Assembly: GCA_017613475.1 (NCBI GenBank)
Contig: JAGADT010000022.1
Location: 1-26,451, forward strand
Direction: 5' to 3'
Source: Desulfovibrionaceae bacterium
GTDB lineage: Bacteria; Desulfobacterota; Desulfovibrionia; Desulfovibrionales; Desulfovibrionaceae
DNA: 26,451 bases
The position numbers were made by a program, and so were the translations under genes. This document shows positions 14,139 to 22,640 of the stretch, piece after piece. The stretch's first letter is position 1. Each line of letters starts with the position of its first letter. The notes beneath the pieces are model-generated. The model did not search any database, was not told where the DNA came from, and was given only the letters and a program-made list of their open reading frames with translations.

Positions 14139-15206
14139 ATGTTTGCCAAACTGGAAAGCCTTGAACGAAAGTACGAAGAGCTGGAGCATTCTCTGGCTGA
14201 TCCTGATATTTTTAACGACCAGGACCGTTACCGCAAGCTGGCCAAGGCACATGCCGATTTGAAGGATGTGGTGGCCCTGTTTCGCAAGTACAAGGAACTG
14301 GAGCGCAGTTTGGCCGATAACCGGGAGCTGGAGCACGACGCCGATCCTGAAATCAGGGCGCTGGCGCAGGAGGAGATCCGCGGGATCGAGGAGCAGCTGC
14401 CGGAGATAGAGCATGACCCGAAGGTGGCTCTCCTGCCTACAGATCCCCTGGATGAGAAGAATATCCTGCTGGAAATCCGCGCGGGAACCGGCGGTGAGGA
14501 AGCGGCGCTTTTTGCCGCGGACCTGTTCCGCATGTACACCCGCTATGCGGAACGGATGGGCTGGAAGGTGGAGATCATGAGTGAAAGCCCCTCGGACAAC
14601 GGGGGATATAAGGAAATCATTGCCATGATCTCAGGCAATAAGGTGTACAGCCGCCTGAAATTTGAATCCGGCACGCACAGGGTGCAGCGCGTTCCCGTAA
14701 CGGAATCGCAGGGCCGCATCCATACCTCCGCCGCGACCGTTGCCATTATGCCCGAAGCCGAGGACGTTGATATCGACTTAAAGCCGGAAGACCTGCGCTT
14801 TGATGTTTACCGTTCGTCAGGCCCCGGCGGGCAGAGCGTGAATACCACGGACTCTGCCGTCCGCGTGACGCACATCCCCACAGGTCTGGTGGTCTGCTGC
14901 CAGGATGAGAAATCCCAGCACAAGAACAAGGCCAAGGGGCTGAAAATCCTCATGTCGCGCCTGCTGCAGCTCAAGCAGGATGAGCAGAATGCCGCCCAGG
15001 CGGACCAGCGCCGCGCGCAGGTGGGCTCCGGCGACCGTTCTGAACGCATCCGCACGTACAATTTCCCCCAGGGGCGCATTACTGACCACCGCATCAACCT
15101 GACCCTGTACAACCTGTCCCGCGCGCTGGAAGGGGAAATTGATGAGCTGGTGGACGGCTTGATGACGGCTGCCCAGACCGAGGCGCTGAAAGCCGAAGCA
15201 GAGTAA
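14139..15206 (+). CDS. prfA: peptide chain release factor 1
   Basis: RF1 ends translation at UAA and UAG. The 355 residues from M-F-A-K-L-E-S-L match the usual length. The stop-codon-reading tripeptide is P-V-T in R-V-P-V-T-E-S-Q-G-R-I-H-T-S (P-x-T marks RF1, as opposed to S-P-F in RF2). The G-G-Q hydrolysis motif is in S-S-G-P-G-G-Q-S-V-N-T-T-D-S-A-V-R. I chose ATG 14139, which has GGAGAA ahead, over the in-frame ATG at 14046, which lies inside DUF1385. The methyltransferase gene prmC, often next in this position, is absent. A strong terminator follows. Confidence 0.97.
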   Translation: MFAKLESLERKYEELEHSLADPDIFNDQDRYRKLAKAHADLKDVVALFRKYKELERSLADNRELEHDADPEIRALAQEEIRGIEEQLPEIEHDPKVALLPTDPLDEKNILLEIRAGTGGEEAALFAADLFRMYTRYAERMGWKVEIMSESPSDNGGYKEIIAMISGNKVYSRLKFESGTHRVQRVPVTESQGRIHTSAATVAIMPEAEDVDIDLKPEDLRFDVYRSSGPGGQSVNTTDSAVRVTHIPTGLVVCCQDEKSQHKNKAKGLKILMSRLLQLKQDEQNAAQADQRRAQVGSGDRSERIRTYNFPQGRITDHRINLTLYNLSRALEGEIDELVDGLMTAAQTEALKAEAE

Positions 15207-15247
15207 GGGCCTGGCAGCGTTCCATTGCCTTGCCGGCCACAGGAAAG

Positions 15248-15279
15248 CCCCTGCTGTTTCAAGACAGCGGGGGTTTTTT
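15248..15279 (+). terminator. prfA terminator
   Basis: CCCCTGCTGT (15248-15257) pairs with ACAGCGGGGG (15264-15273) and is followed by six T. This is a textbook intrinsic terminator. It also rules out the earlier in-frame ATG at 15230 as the start of the next gene. Confidence 0.9.
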
Positions 15280-15340
15280 GGACGGCAGCGCCAGGCAAAA
15301 CAGTCTGGCCTTTTCGCAACGATCAATCAGGACAGCGTTT

Positions 15341-17209
15341 ATGGAATTTGCCTTGCCTGTGCGGACACCGCTGGAGCAGCCGCGCTTTCTGCCGATGACG
15401 CGGGAAGAAATGGAAGCCCTGGGCTGGAATGAGCTGGATGTGCTGCTGGTCAGCGGCGATGCCTATGTGGACCATCCCTCTTTCGGGATTCCGCTGCTCG
15501 GGCGCTATCTTGTTGCCCACGGCTACCGGACGGGGATTATCGCCCAGCCGGCATGGAACGGGCAGCAGGCTGTTGCCGCGCTGCGCGTTATGGGCCGCCC
15601 CCGCCTCCTTGCAGGCCTGGGCGCGGGCGCGCTGGATTCCATGCTGGCGCACTACACGGCTTTTTTGAAAAGGCGCCATGACGACGCGTACACGCCCGGC
15701 GGCAAAACAGGCGCCCGCCCCAATAGGGCCGTCATCGTCTATGCCAACCTTCTCAGGCAGGCGTTTCCCGGGCTGCCGCTGGCAGCCGGCGGCATAGAGG
15801 CCTCGCTGCGGCGCGCTGTCCATTATGATTTTTGGTCAGACAGCCTCAGGCGCCCGCTGCTCTTTGACGCGCCGCTGGATGCCATTATCTATGGCATGGG
15901 CGAGCACGCGCTCCTGGAGATTGTGCGGCGCCTGGACGCGCTGCTGGAGATTGTGGGGGATGGCGGCTACACGCCTGACGTGGCGGCAGGCTTTGGCGTA
16001 TGGGAGGGCATCCGCGGCACGGCGCGGCTTGAAAAGAAGGCTGAACGCCGCGAAGGCGCCGTGTACCTGCCTTCCTATGATGAGATTTTGGCGGATCCCG
16101 CCGCCTTGCTGAAGGCTTCTGTTGTGATGGAGCGCGAATGCCATAACGCGCGCCATGCGCTGGTTCAGGACTGCGGCGGCCGGGAGGTCGTGATGGAGCC
16201 GCCTTCCGCCCTGCTGACAACGGAGGAGATGGACGCGCTCTATGCCCTGCCGTTCACGCGGCAGTCCCACCCTTCGTACAAGGAACCCATCCCGGCGGAA
16301 GGCATGATAGCAACAAGCATAACCTCGCACAGGGGCTGCGGAGGCGGCTGCTCCTTCTGCACGCTGGCGCTGCATCAGGGGCGGTGCATTGCGTCCCGTT
16401 CCGAAGCCTCCATTCTGGATGAAGCCAGGCGGCTGGCAGGGATGAAGGGCTTTTCCGGATCAATTTCCGATATCGGGGGGCCCAGCGCCAACATGTGGCA
16501 GGCCCGCTGCGGCGCCGACCCTTCCTCCTGCCGCCGCACAAGCTGCATGTTCCCCAGAATATGCCCAAATTTTATTGAGGCGCAGTCTCGCTGCGTGGCC
16601 ATGCTGAGGCGTGCGGGGGCTGTGCCCGGCGTGAAGCATGTCCGGGTTGCGAGTGGCGTGCGTTTTGACCTTGCCCTGCAGAATAAGGAGGCGCTCGATG
16701 CCTACGCCGGCGAATTTACCGGCGGGCAGCTCAAGATTGCGCCGGAGCACTGCGTGCCGGAGGTCCTGCGTCGGATGCGCAAGCCCGGGCTGGCAGCCTT
16801 TGAAGCGTTTTTAAAGGCCTTTGCCGAGTATTCCAGCGCGCATGGCAAAGAGCAGTATGTGGTGCCGTATTTGATGAGCGCCTTTCCGGGCTGCACGGAT
16901 GAAGATATGCGCGTGCTTTCCCGCTGGCTGAAGGCGCGCCACTGGTCGCCCAGGCAGGTGCAGTGCTTTATCCCTATTCCCGGAACCGTGGCGACGGCGA
17001 TGTTTTATGCCGGCACAGATATGGAGGGGCGCTCCATTTACATCGCCCGCAGCGATGCGGAGCGCAGGCGCCAGCACAATATCCTGCTTGGCGAAGCGGC
17101 TGCAGAGCGGAGCGCCCCTCCCGGCAAAAAGCCGTTCAGGCACGGCCACGTGAACCGGGAGGGCGGAAACGTTGGAAAAGGCGGGAAAGGGAGCCCGCGG
17201 AATGGCTGA
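15341..17209 (+). CDS. YgiQ family radical SAM protein
   Basis: This 622-residue protein matches the YgiQ/UPF0313 family. The N-terminal domain has L-V-S-G-D-A-Y-V-D-H-P-S-F-G, followed by G-G-I-E-A-S-L-R-R. The radical SAM core carries the cluster motif C-x3-C-x2-C as R-G-C-G-G-G-C-S-F-C near residues 333-340, followed by H-Q-G-R. A second Cys-rich patch follows (R-C-G-A-D-P-S-S-C...C...C), and then the C-terminal P-G-T-V-A-T-A-M-F-Y-A-G region typical of the family. The reaction of YgiQ is unknown. The last 30 residues are Lys/Gly-rich and probably disordered. I chose ATG 15341 because it follows the prfA terminator and starts the conserved region, though its ribosome-binding site is weak. 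Confidence 0.9.
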   Translation: MEFALPVRTPLEQPRFLPMTREEMEALGWNELDVLLVSGDAYVDHPSFGIPLLGRYLVAHGYRTGIIAQPAWNGQQAVAALRVMGRPRLLAGLGAGALDSMLAHYTAFLKRRHDDAYTPGGKTGARPNRAVIVYANLLRQAFPGLPLAAGGIEASLRRAVHYDFWSDSLRRPLLFDAPLDAIIYGMGEHALLEIVRRLDALLEIVGDGGYTPDVAAGFGVWEGIRGTARLEKKAERREGAVYLPSYDEILADPAALLKASVVMERECHNARHALVQDCGGREVVMEPPSALLTTEEMDALYALPFTRQSHPSYKEPIPAEGMIATSITSHRGCGGGCSFCTLALHQGRCIASRSEASILDEARRLAGMKGFSGSISDIGGPSANMWQARCGADPSSCRRTSCMFPRICPNFIEAQSRCVAMLRRAGAVPGVKHVRVASGVRFDLALQNKEALDAYAGEFTGGQLKIAPEHCVPEVLRRMRKPGLAAFEAFLKAFAEYSSAHGKEQYVVPYLMSAFPGCTDEDMRVLSRWLKARHWSPRQVQCFIPIPGTVATAMFYAGTDMEGRSIYIARSDAERRRQHNILLGEAAAERSAPPGKKPFRHGHVNREGGNVGKGGKGSPRNG

Positions 17210-17265
17210 ACGCCTTTTGGGCGTTGCGGCCTGGATGCGGTTCCCGGGGGCTGGAAGAAAACGGA

Positions 17266-17299
17266 GAGCTTGGCTTTCAAATGAAAGCCAAGCTCTTTT
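17266..17299 (+). terminator. terminator behind the radical SAM gene
   Basis: A perfect 14-base stem (17266-17279 with 17282-17295) with a two-base nominal loop is followed by four T, about 55 bases past the stop. It stands between convergent transcripts and may also block read-through from dsrC. Confidence 0.85.
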
Positions 17300-17344
17300 A
17301 CTGCGGCAGATGCGGATTCTGTGACTGTGCAGCCTTTCAGGCGG

Positions 17345-17662
17345 CTATACGCAGCCAACGGGCTTGGGCAGGCCGGCCATCTTGCAGGCGCCTTTCCCCG
17401 GGCCTGAAGGGAAAAGCTCGTATATTTCCTTGAGCTTGAAGCCAGTGTTTTTGGACAGGACGCGCACCATGGGGGCGATGGTGTTCTTGCGGTAGTATTC
17501 CTGCAGGAAATCAAGGATTTTTTGATGGTCAGGGGTGAGTTCGGGGATGCCTTCAACTTCCTGGACATATTCCATCCATTCCGGGCACCAGTCGTCAAAA
17601 TCCAGCAGAAAGCCGTCTTCATCAACAACGAATGTTTTGCCTTTATACGTAATTTCAGCCAT
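17345..17662 (-). CDS. dsrC: DsrC, sulfur carrier of dissimilatory sulfite reductase
   Basis: The 105 residues equal the length of Desulfovibrio DsrC. The flexible C-terminal arm has both conserved cysteines, Cys93 in G-K-G-A-C-K and the penultimate Cys104, with the usual spacing. In sulfite reduction these form the DsrC trisulfide, whose sulfur comes from DsrAB and which is reduced through the membrane complex DsrMKJOP. TusE relatives for tRNA thiolation lack the first of these cysteines, so this is a true DsrC. AGGAGG lies ahead of the start. The dsrAB genes are not nearby, as is usual for dsrC in this group. A 160-base upstream region with an inverted repeat suggests separate control. Confidence 0.97.
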   Translation of the reverse strand: MAEITYKGKTFVVDEDGFLLDFDDWCPEWMEYVQEVEGIPELTPDHQKILDFLQEYYRKNTIAPMVRVLSKNTGFKLKEIYELFPSGPGKGACKMAGLPKPVGCV

Positions 17663-17769
17663 GAAATCCTCCTGGTGGATGCCTTTCCTCAGAGGCGGTT
17701 ATCTGACTTTAAGTCCGTTTTTACATGGGAGGCGTAGTCGTCCGCCTGCTTTGTATTGGAACACCTATT

Positions 17770-17792
17770 ATTTGCCATATCAAGGGGCAAAT
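17770..17792. promoter_or_regulatory. inverted repeat upstream of dsrC
   Basis: ATTTGCC (17770-17776) and GGCAAAT (17786-17792) form a perfect 7-base inverted repeat with a 9-base spacer. It lies about 110 bases upstream of the dsrC start, in an AT-rich segment holding promoter-like TTGATA and TAATAG on the minus strand. It could be an operator or a leader hairpin. There is no T run. Confidence 0.4.
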
Positions 17793-17804
17793 GGCAAGGG
17801 ATAG

Positions 17805-17827
17805 AAAAAAATCGAGCCAGGCGCTCA
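17805..17827 (-). terminator. candidate terminator behind ybeY
   Basis: On the minus strand GAGC-GCCTG-GCTC is followed by GA and seven T. The stem is only four to five pairs and overlaps the ybeY stop codon, so efficiency is uncertain. Confidence 0.5.
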
Positions 17828-18307
17828 GGCGCTGCATGCCTGCCGCACGGCGAGGCAGAATGCGTCCATATCCTGTCCGTGTTCGTAGCCAAAAAGGTGC
17901 CCGATGCCGTGGGCCAGCAGGCGCACAAGATGTTCCGCGGCATGCTGGCGGAAAAGAAGGGCTTCGCGGCGGACAGCGTCTGTGGAAAGGATGAGGAAGG
18001 CCGCGCCGCACTCCCCGCTGCCACGCAGGGAGCTTCCTTGTCCATGGCTCTCTGCGGGGAAAGACAGGATGTTTGTTGGGCCAAGGCAATCCATGGCCTG
18101 CCTGTTCCAGGAGGCCATTTCCCCGTCGCGCGTGAGCAGGAGTTCAACGCGGCGCACAGCGTTTTGCGGGCGGAGGCTGTTGCCCTTATTCAGCATATCC
18201 TGAAGGACCCGGCGGAGTTCAGGAAGGGCTATGGGCAGCTTCCAGGCGTGCTCCCTGCCTATGATTTGTATCCCTTCAGGGCTGTCAGGGCATTGAAGCA
18301 GCGGCAT
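17825..18307 (-). CDS. ybeY: endoribonuclease YbeY
   Basis: A metal-dependent RNase for 16S rRNA 3'-end maturation and ribosome quality control. The 160 residues are normal for YbeY. The zinc motif H-G-x-x-H-L-x-G-Y-x-H appears near residue 138 as H-G-I-G-H-L-F-G-Y-E-H, with all three His ligands, although the usual Leu before the second His is Gly. The conserved T-N-I-L-S-F-P block lies near residue 93. ATG 18307 is chosen: it overlaps the end of the pgpH-like gene by 23 bases and follows AAAGGAA. The frame is open upstream to 18424, but that part lies within the previous gene. Linkage with phoH and a PgpH-type gene is typical. Confidence 0.9.
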   Translation of the reverse strand: MPLLQCPDSPEGIQIIGREHAWKLPIALPELRRVLQDMLNKGNSLRPQNAVRRVELLLTRDGEMASWNRQAMDCLGPTNILSFPAESHGQGSSLRGSGECGAAFLILSTDAVRREALLFRQHAAEHLVRLLAHGIGHLFGYEHGQDMDAFCLAVRQACSA

Positions 18308-20726
18308 TGGGGGTTCCTTTGGCGTTTTTGCTGCCGGGTTCCATGGACTGGACGGGCGTTTTGGCGGGGGCGTCAGCGAGGGTTCCATTCTGCTTCGCTT
18401 CAGCTTTTTGTTCGCCGTCAGCATTCTTTTTTTCTTCAGGATAGGCGATGCGCTGGTGGAACAGCCCTGTCAGGATGCGTGCGAAGCTTTCTGAAAGGAT
18501 ATGCAGGTCCTTGAATGTCAGGTCCGATTCATCGAGCTGCCCGTCAGCGAAAATATTCTTCACAATGCTGTCGATATGCGTGGTGATCCTGGCGGGGGTT
18601 GGATCTGTCAGCGTGCGGCTGGACGCTTCAACCACGTCTGCCAGCATGACAATGGCGGCTTCGCGTGTGCGGGGCCGCGGCCCGGGGTAGGAAAAATCTT
18701 CGGCTTTGGGGTTTTCGCCCTGCTCCTGCGCCTTCCGGTAGAAGAAGCGCATGACGCTGGTGCCGTGGTGCTGGCGGATGATATCTTCGATTTCTTCGCC
18801 CAAATGGTATTTCTGCGCCATTTCTGTGCCCCGCTTGACGTGGGAGCAGAGGATGAGGGCGCTCATGGCCGGAGCGAGCTTGTCGTGCCGGTTCGGGCCT
18901 CCGTACTGGTTTTCGATGAAATATTCCGGGCGTGCCAGCTTCCCAACATCGTGGTAGAGCGCGGCGACCTTGCAGAGCAGGCTGTTGGCGCCGATGGCCT
19001 TGGCGCCGGATTCAACCATGTTGGAAACGATGAGGGAGTGGTGGTATGTGCCTGGAATGGTCACCATGAGCTCGCGCAGCAGCGGCTGCTCCATGTTCAT
19101 GAGCTCCATAAGGCGGAAGCGCGTGGTGTACTGGAAGATCATTTCCAGAATGGGGCTGACGGCAAAGAGCATGAATACGGAAAGGAGCCCGTTGAAAAGC
19201 GAGAAGACGAGGATGGTGATCAGCGCCTGCCCGTTGCTGTATCCTTCCAGCAGCCCCGCCCCTATGGCCAGCACGGCGGTGGAAAAGCACAGCGGGATAA
19301 GGCTTAGGACAACATCCTGCCTGGTCTGCGCGCGCAGGATGAGCCAGGTATTAAGCATGGAGAGGAGGAAAAAGAAGAGGAAGGCGGAGAGCCCGGCCTT
19401 GAACATGGCGGCAGAGAACAGGGCCGTCAGCAGGCAGACCACGCTGTAGCGCCGCGCCGCGAACATGAGGGCGGCAAGCCCGGCGGTTCCCGCGGCAGGA
19501 AAGGCGTAAATGCTCTGGGCAAAGAAGGCGGGCGTCATAACCCGTGCAAAGAGCATGTTGGCTGCCAGGGCCAGCAGCCCCGTAAACAATACGAGGACCG
19601 TGATCAGCCAGAAGTCTTTCTGCTTGAGCTTTGTGCCGAAGCGTCCGCTGGGCGCGATAAACAGCCCAAGGGTGATGAACAGGGAAATAAGGAACAATCC
19701 GCCTGCCGCAGTGAAGTTAATGGGCTGCTCCGTGCCTCCCAGAAGGCTTTGAAGCTTAAGCTGTGTTTCAGGTGTGATGCTTTCACCCTTGGAAACAACG
19801 ATTTCACCCTTGCGGATGGTGTAAAAGACGGGCTTGACGGTTTTTGCCACGTGGGCGCCGAGCTCCAGCGTGGCCTCCCTGTTCATGATCAGCGTAGGCT
19901 TGACCAGGGAAGAGAAGAGCCTGTCAATGGCGCGCCTGGACTGCGTATCCAGATGCGGATTGTCACGCATGAGCTGGCTGAACTGGACGAGCAGGAGCGA
20001 AAGGTCGGGGATGTCGGTTGTATCGTGCCGCAGGGTTTCCTGCTGGGTTTCCTGGTTGCGGACGAGGATGCCGCCCTTGGAGGTGATAAGCTGGCGTGAA
20101 TCGGCAACCGCTCCGGAAACGAGCATGCGTTCAAACCACGGCAGCCCTGTATCCAGCATGAATTTCTGCACGATGGGGTCGGCCCAGCGGCCAAGGGTTT
20201 CCTGCGTTATGGGCGTGCCGAGCTTGGCGCTGAGCTTTTGGGTCAATTCCGTCTTGGCATGCGCTGCTTTTTCATCAGCCCCATGGGCGCCGGCTTTGCC
20301 GGCCGCCGTGCCAGGCTCATTGGAAGCCCGTTCGGTATTGACGAGCTTGAGGATTGCAAGAAGGCTGTCCCTGAGTTCCTTGGCGTTGGCGGGGCGCAGG
20401 TCGAAGACCGTTGGCTGCATGTCCGCGACCTTTTCCCGCTGCAGGCGGGTAGCCTTGCTATCTTCGACGGTGAGGTCCCTGTGGGCCATGATGTCGGTAT
20501 CTGCGACTTCTCCGGCGATATAGACACGGCGTTCGCTTCTGGGCTGGAGGCTCCCCAGGACAGAGAGTATCAGCAGCGCTGCCGCAAGGGCCATGTAGCC
20601 GCGTCCTGGCTGGTGAAACTCAATGGCTTTTTTGAGAACGCGGAATAAGTCGAAAATGGTCAGGTTGTCTGTTTTCATGCGCACGTCTTCGCGCGTGAGG
20701 CGTGCGCGTAATTTTGCGCACCCCAT
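18285..20726 (-). CDS. 7TM-HD c-di-AMP phosphodiesterase, PgpH-like
   Basis: An 813-residue membrane enzyme with the 7TMR-HD layout. One helix (about 45-62) is followed by a periplasmic 7TMR-HDED domain (about 65-340), about seven membrane helices (345-550), and a cytoplasmic HD domain. The HD residues are in Y-H-H-S-L-I-V-S-N near 563 and L-Y-H-D-V-G-K near 594, with later metal ligands in C-S-H-V-K-R-G, Q-H-H-G-T and A-D-V-V-E-A. Relatives (PgpH of Listeria) split c-di-AMP into pApA. That substrate is inferred here because no cyclase lies in the window. The last 80 residues are Lys/Ala/Pro-rich and variable. The start is uncertain between 20726 and 20678 (M-K-T-D-N-L-T-I-F), neither with a good ribosome-binding site. 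Confidence 0.88.
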   Translation of the reverse strand: MGCAKLRARLTREDVRMKTDNLTIFDLFRVLKKAIEFHQPGRGYMALAAALLILSVLGSLQPRSERRVYIAGEVADTDIMAHRDLTVEDSKATRLQREKVADMQPTVFDLRPANAKELRDSLLAILKLVNTERASNEPGTAAGKAGAHGADEKAAHAKTELTQKLSAKLGTPITQETLGRWADPIVQKFMLDTGLPWFERMLVSGAVADSRQLITSKGGILVRNQETQQETLRHDTTDIPDLSLLLVQFSQLMRDNPHLDTQSRRAIDRLFSSLVKPTLIMNREATLELGAHVAKTVKPVFYTIRKGEIVVSKGESITPETQLKLQSLLGGTEQPINFTAAGGLFLISLFITLGLFIAPSGRFGTKLKQKDFWLITVLVLFTGLLALAANMLFARVMTPAFFAQSIYAFPAAGTAGLAALMFAARRYSVVCLLTALFSAAMFKAGLSAFLFFFLLSMLNTWLILRAQTRQDVVLSLIPLCFSTAVLAIGAGLLEGYSNGQALITILVFSLFNGLLSVFMLFAVSPILEMIFQYTTRFRLMELMNMEQPLLRELMVTIPGTYHHSLIVSNMVESGAKAIGANSLLCKVAALYHDVGKLARPEYFIENQYGGPNRHDKLAPAMSALILCSHVKRGTEMAQKYHLGEEIEDIIRQHHGTSVMRFFYRKAQEQGENPKAEDFSYPGPRPRTREAAIVMLADVVEASSRTLTDPTPARITTHIDSIVKNIFADGQLDESDLTFKDLHILSESFARILTGLFHQRIAYPEEKKNADGEQKAEAKQNGTLADAPAKTPVQSMEPGSKNAKGTPNAAASMP

Positions 20727-20759
20727 GCATTGGTTAAGGTGACGGCGGGCAATCCCGCA

Positions 20760-21773
20760 TCAGTTTTCCTGCGTATGCCTGCTGCCTGCGTCGTGCTTGT
20801 CATACGCCTGTACGATGCGCCCGACGAGGGGATGGCGGACAACATCCGCCGCTGTAAATGCGTGAAATCCTATGCCCTTGACATCTGAAAGCACACTGAG
20901 GGCGTGCAGCAGCCCTGAGCGTTCAGGACCGCTTGCCTCATGCGAGGCGGGGAGGTCAATCTGGGTCACGTCGCCGGTTACAACGGCCCTGGAGCCAAAG
21001 CCTAAGCGCGTCAGGAACATTTTCATCTGTTCGCGCGTGGTATTCTGCGCTTCATCGAGAATGATGAAGGCATCATTCAGGGTTCGCCCGCGCATGAAGG
21101 CGAGGGGCGCGATTTCAATGGATCCTGATTCCTGGAGCATGGCCAGCTTCTGGGGCCCAAGCATGTCCTGGAGGGCGTCGTAGAGTGGCCGCAGGTACGG
21201 GTTGACCTTTTCAGCCAGGTCCCCTGGCAGGAATCCCAGGCGCTCTCCGGCTTCCACGGCAGGCCTGGTCAGGATGATGCGCCGTACACGGTGTGAGAGC
21301 AGCATGGAAAGCGCGGCGCCGACGGCAAGATAGGTTTTTCCTGTTCCTGCCGGGCCTGTGGCAAACACCAGCTCCATGCTGCGCAGTTTGTCCAGGTAAA
21401 GGCGCTGGGCTGCGTTGCGCGCGGTCAGCGTTTTGCGCGGAAGGGCGAGCGAGGATGCCTGGCGGAACACCTGCCGCAGGTCCGCTGAGGCGTCGCCTGA
21501 GAGGATCGCGAGGCCTTCCTCCATATCAGAGAGGGAAACGGACTGGCCGGAGCGGATGATGCCGTAAAATTGCGTGAAGAGGTTCAGCAGAAGCTCACGC
21601 AGGGCGCTGTCGTTTGAGGCGACGCTCAACGTGGCGCCGCACGAGGCGAGTTCTGCCCCTGTGCGCGCCGCAAGCTGGTTCAAATGCGCGTTCTGCGGGC
21701 CAAAAAGCAGATTCGCCAGCGAAGGATCGCTGAACGTAAGGGTTTCAAAGGGAACGGGCGCTTTCTTGAACAT
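20760..21773 (-). CDS. PhoH family ATPase
   Basis: The 337 residues fit the PhoH/PhoL type that is usually next to ybeY. A short N-terminal region resembling a KH-like RNA-binding fold (about 1-85) precedes the PhoH ATPase domain. Walker A is G-P-A-G-T-G-K-T near 143, Walker B F-I-I-L-D-E-A-Q-N-T, and a further motif is G-D-V-T-Q-I-D-L-P. The family is thought to act on RNA with YbeY, but its exact role is unsettled. The stop lies 33 bases before the PgpH-like gene. A 114-base gap separates it from hisA; I see no clear terminator or promoter there, and the ribosome-binding site is weak. Confidence 0.92.
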   Translation of the reverse strand: MFKKAPVPFETLTFSDPSLANLLFGPQNAHLNQLAARTGAELASCGATLSVASNDSALRELLLNLFTQFYGIIRSGQSVSLSDMEEGLAILSGDASADLRQVFRQASSLALPRKTLTARNAAQRLYLDKLRSMELVFATGPAGTGKTYLAVGAALSMLLSHRVRRIILTRPAVEAGERLGFLPGDLAEKVNPYLRPLYDALQDMLGPQKLAMLQESGSIEIAPLAFMRGRTLNDAFIILDEAQNTTREQMKMFLTRLGFGSRAVVTGDVTQIDLPASHEASGPERSGLLHALSVLSDVKGIGFHAFTAADVVRHPLVGRIVQAYDKHDAGSRHTQEN

Positions 21774-21887
21774 GCTGCCGCATCCAGCGGTTATGAAACA
21801 TTGCCATGAAAGCGCTGAGGTTTGGGTCCATCCGGCGTTCCTGATGAACCCTGTGCCGTCAGCGTTTTGTTTTTGGCGGGAAATGGA

Positions 21888-22640
21888 TCAGGCTTGTTGC
21901 GCTTTTTGTTCGTTCAGCCAGGCCATGGCCTCGCGCACGTTCAGCGTCCCTTCGTAAATGGCCCGTTCGCTGATGGCGCCTTCAAGGTTGGCGTTCAGCG
22001 AAAGGGGGTACAGGGCCTTGAGGTCCTCCAGGGTAGCCACGCCGCCTGCCGCAATGACCGGAACAGCGCTGGCACGGGCGAGCCGTTCCAGGGCCTGGAG
22101 GTTGACGCCGCTTTGCATGCCGTCGCGGGTGATGTCTGTATAAATCAGGAAGGCCGCGCCGTCGCCATGCAGCCTTGGGAGGACATCGTCTATGGTGAGC
22201 CCGCTTTCTCCCACCCAGCCGCGGGTTTTCAGCCTGCCGTTTTCAGCATCCAGCGAAACGCCGATGCGTCCGGGAAAGTCCTGGCAGAGCTTGGCAAAAC
22301 GTTTTGGCTCTTCCAGGGCCATGGTGCCGATGATGAGCCTGGTTACGCCTGCGTCAAGCCACGCCCTGGCAGATTCTTCGCTGCGGATGCCCCCGCCAAG
22401 CTGGACGGGGATGGAGAGGGTCTTGCAGATATCCCTGACAATGGCGATGTTCGGCGATTTTTCAGGGCCGTTGAAGGCGCCGTCCAGGTCAACGAGGTGC
22501 AGGAATACAGCGCCTTCCTCCTGCCAATGCAGGGCCATGCTCTGGGGATTGGAAGAAAAAACGGTGACGTCATCGGCTTTGCCGCGGCGCAGGCGTACGG
22601 CTTTGCCGTCCTTAAGGTCAACAGCGGGGAAGAGAATCAC
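21888..22640 (-). CDS. hisA: HisA, phosphoribosylformimino-AICAR-P isomerase
   Basis: The 250-residue (beta/alpha)8 enzyme carries out the fourth step of histidine synthesis, opening the ribose ring of ProFAR to PRFAR. It starts V-I-L-F-P-A-V-D-L-K-D-G-K-A-V-R-L with catalytic Asp8. The second catalytic Asp is in Y-T-D-I-T-R-D-G-M, and phosphate-binding loops are Q-L-G-G-G-I-R and A-A-G-G-V-A. The start codon is GTG at 22640, fixed by AAGGAG eight bases ahead and by the family's N terminus; the longer ATG reading from 22703 would add 21 unrelated residues. The GTG overlaps as GTGA the TGA that ends the upstream lipoprotein frame, apart from that gene's premature TAA. Confidence 0.95.
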   Translation of the reverse strand: MILFPAVDLKDGKAVRLRRGKADDVTVFSSNPQSMALHWQEEGAVFLHLVDLDGAFNGPEKSPNIAIVRDICKTLSIPVQLGGGIRSEESARAWLDAGVTRLIIGTMALEEPKRFAKLCQDFPGRIGVSLDAENGRLKTRGWVGESGLTIDDVLPRLHGDGAAFLIYTDITRDGMQSGVNLQALERLARASAVPVIAAGGVATLEDLKALYPLSLNANLEGAISERAIYEGTLNVREAMAWLNEQKAQQA

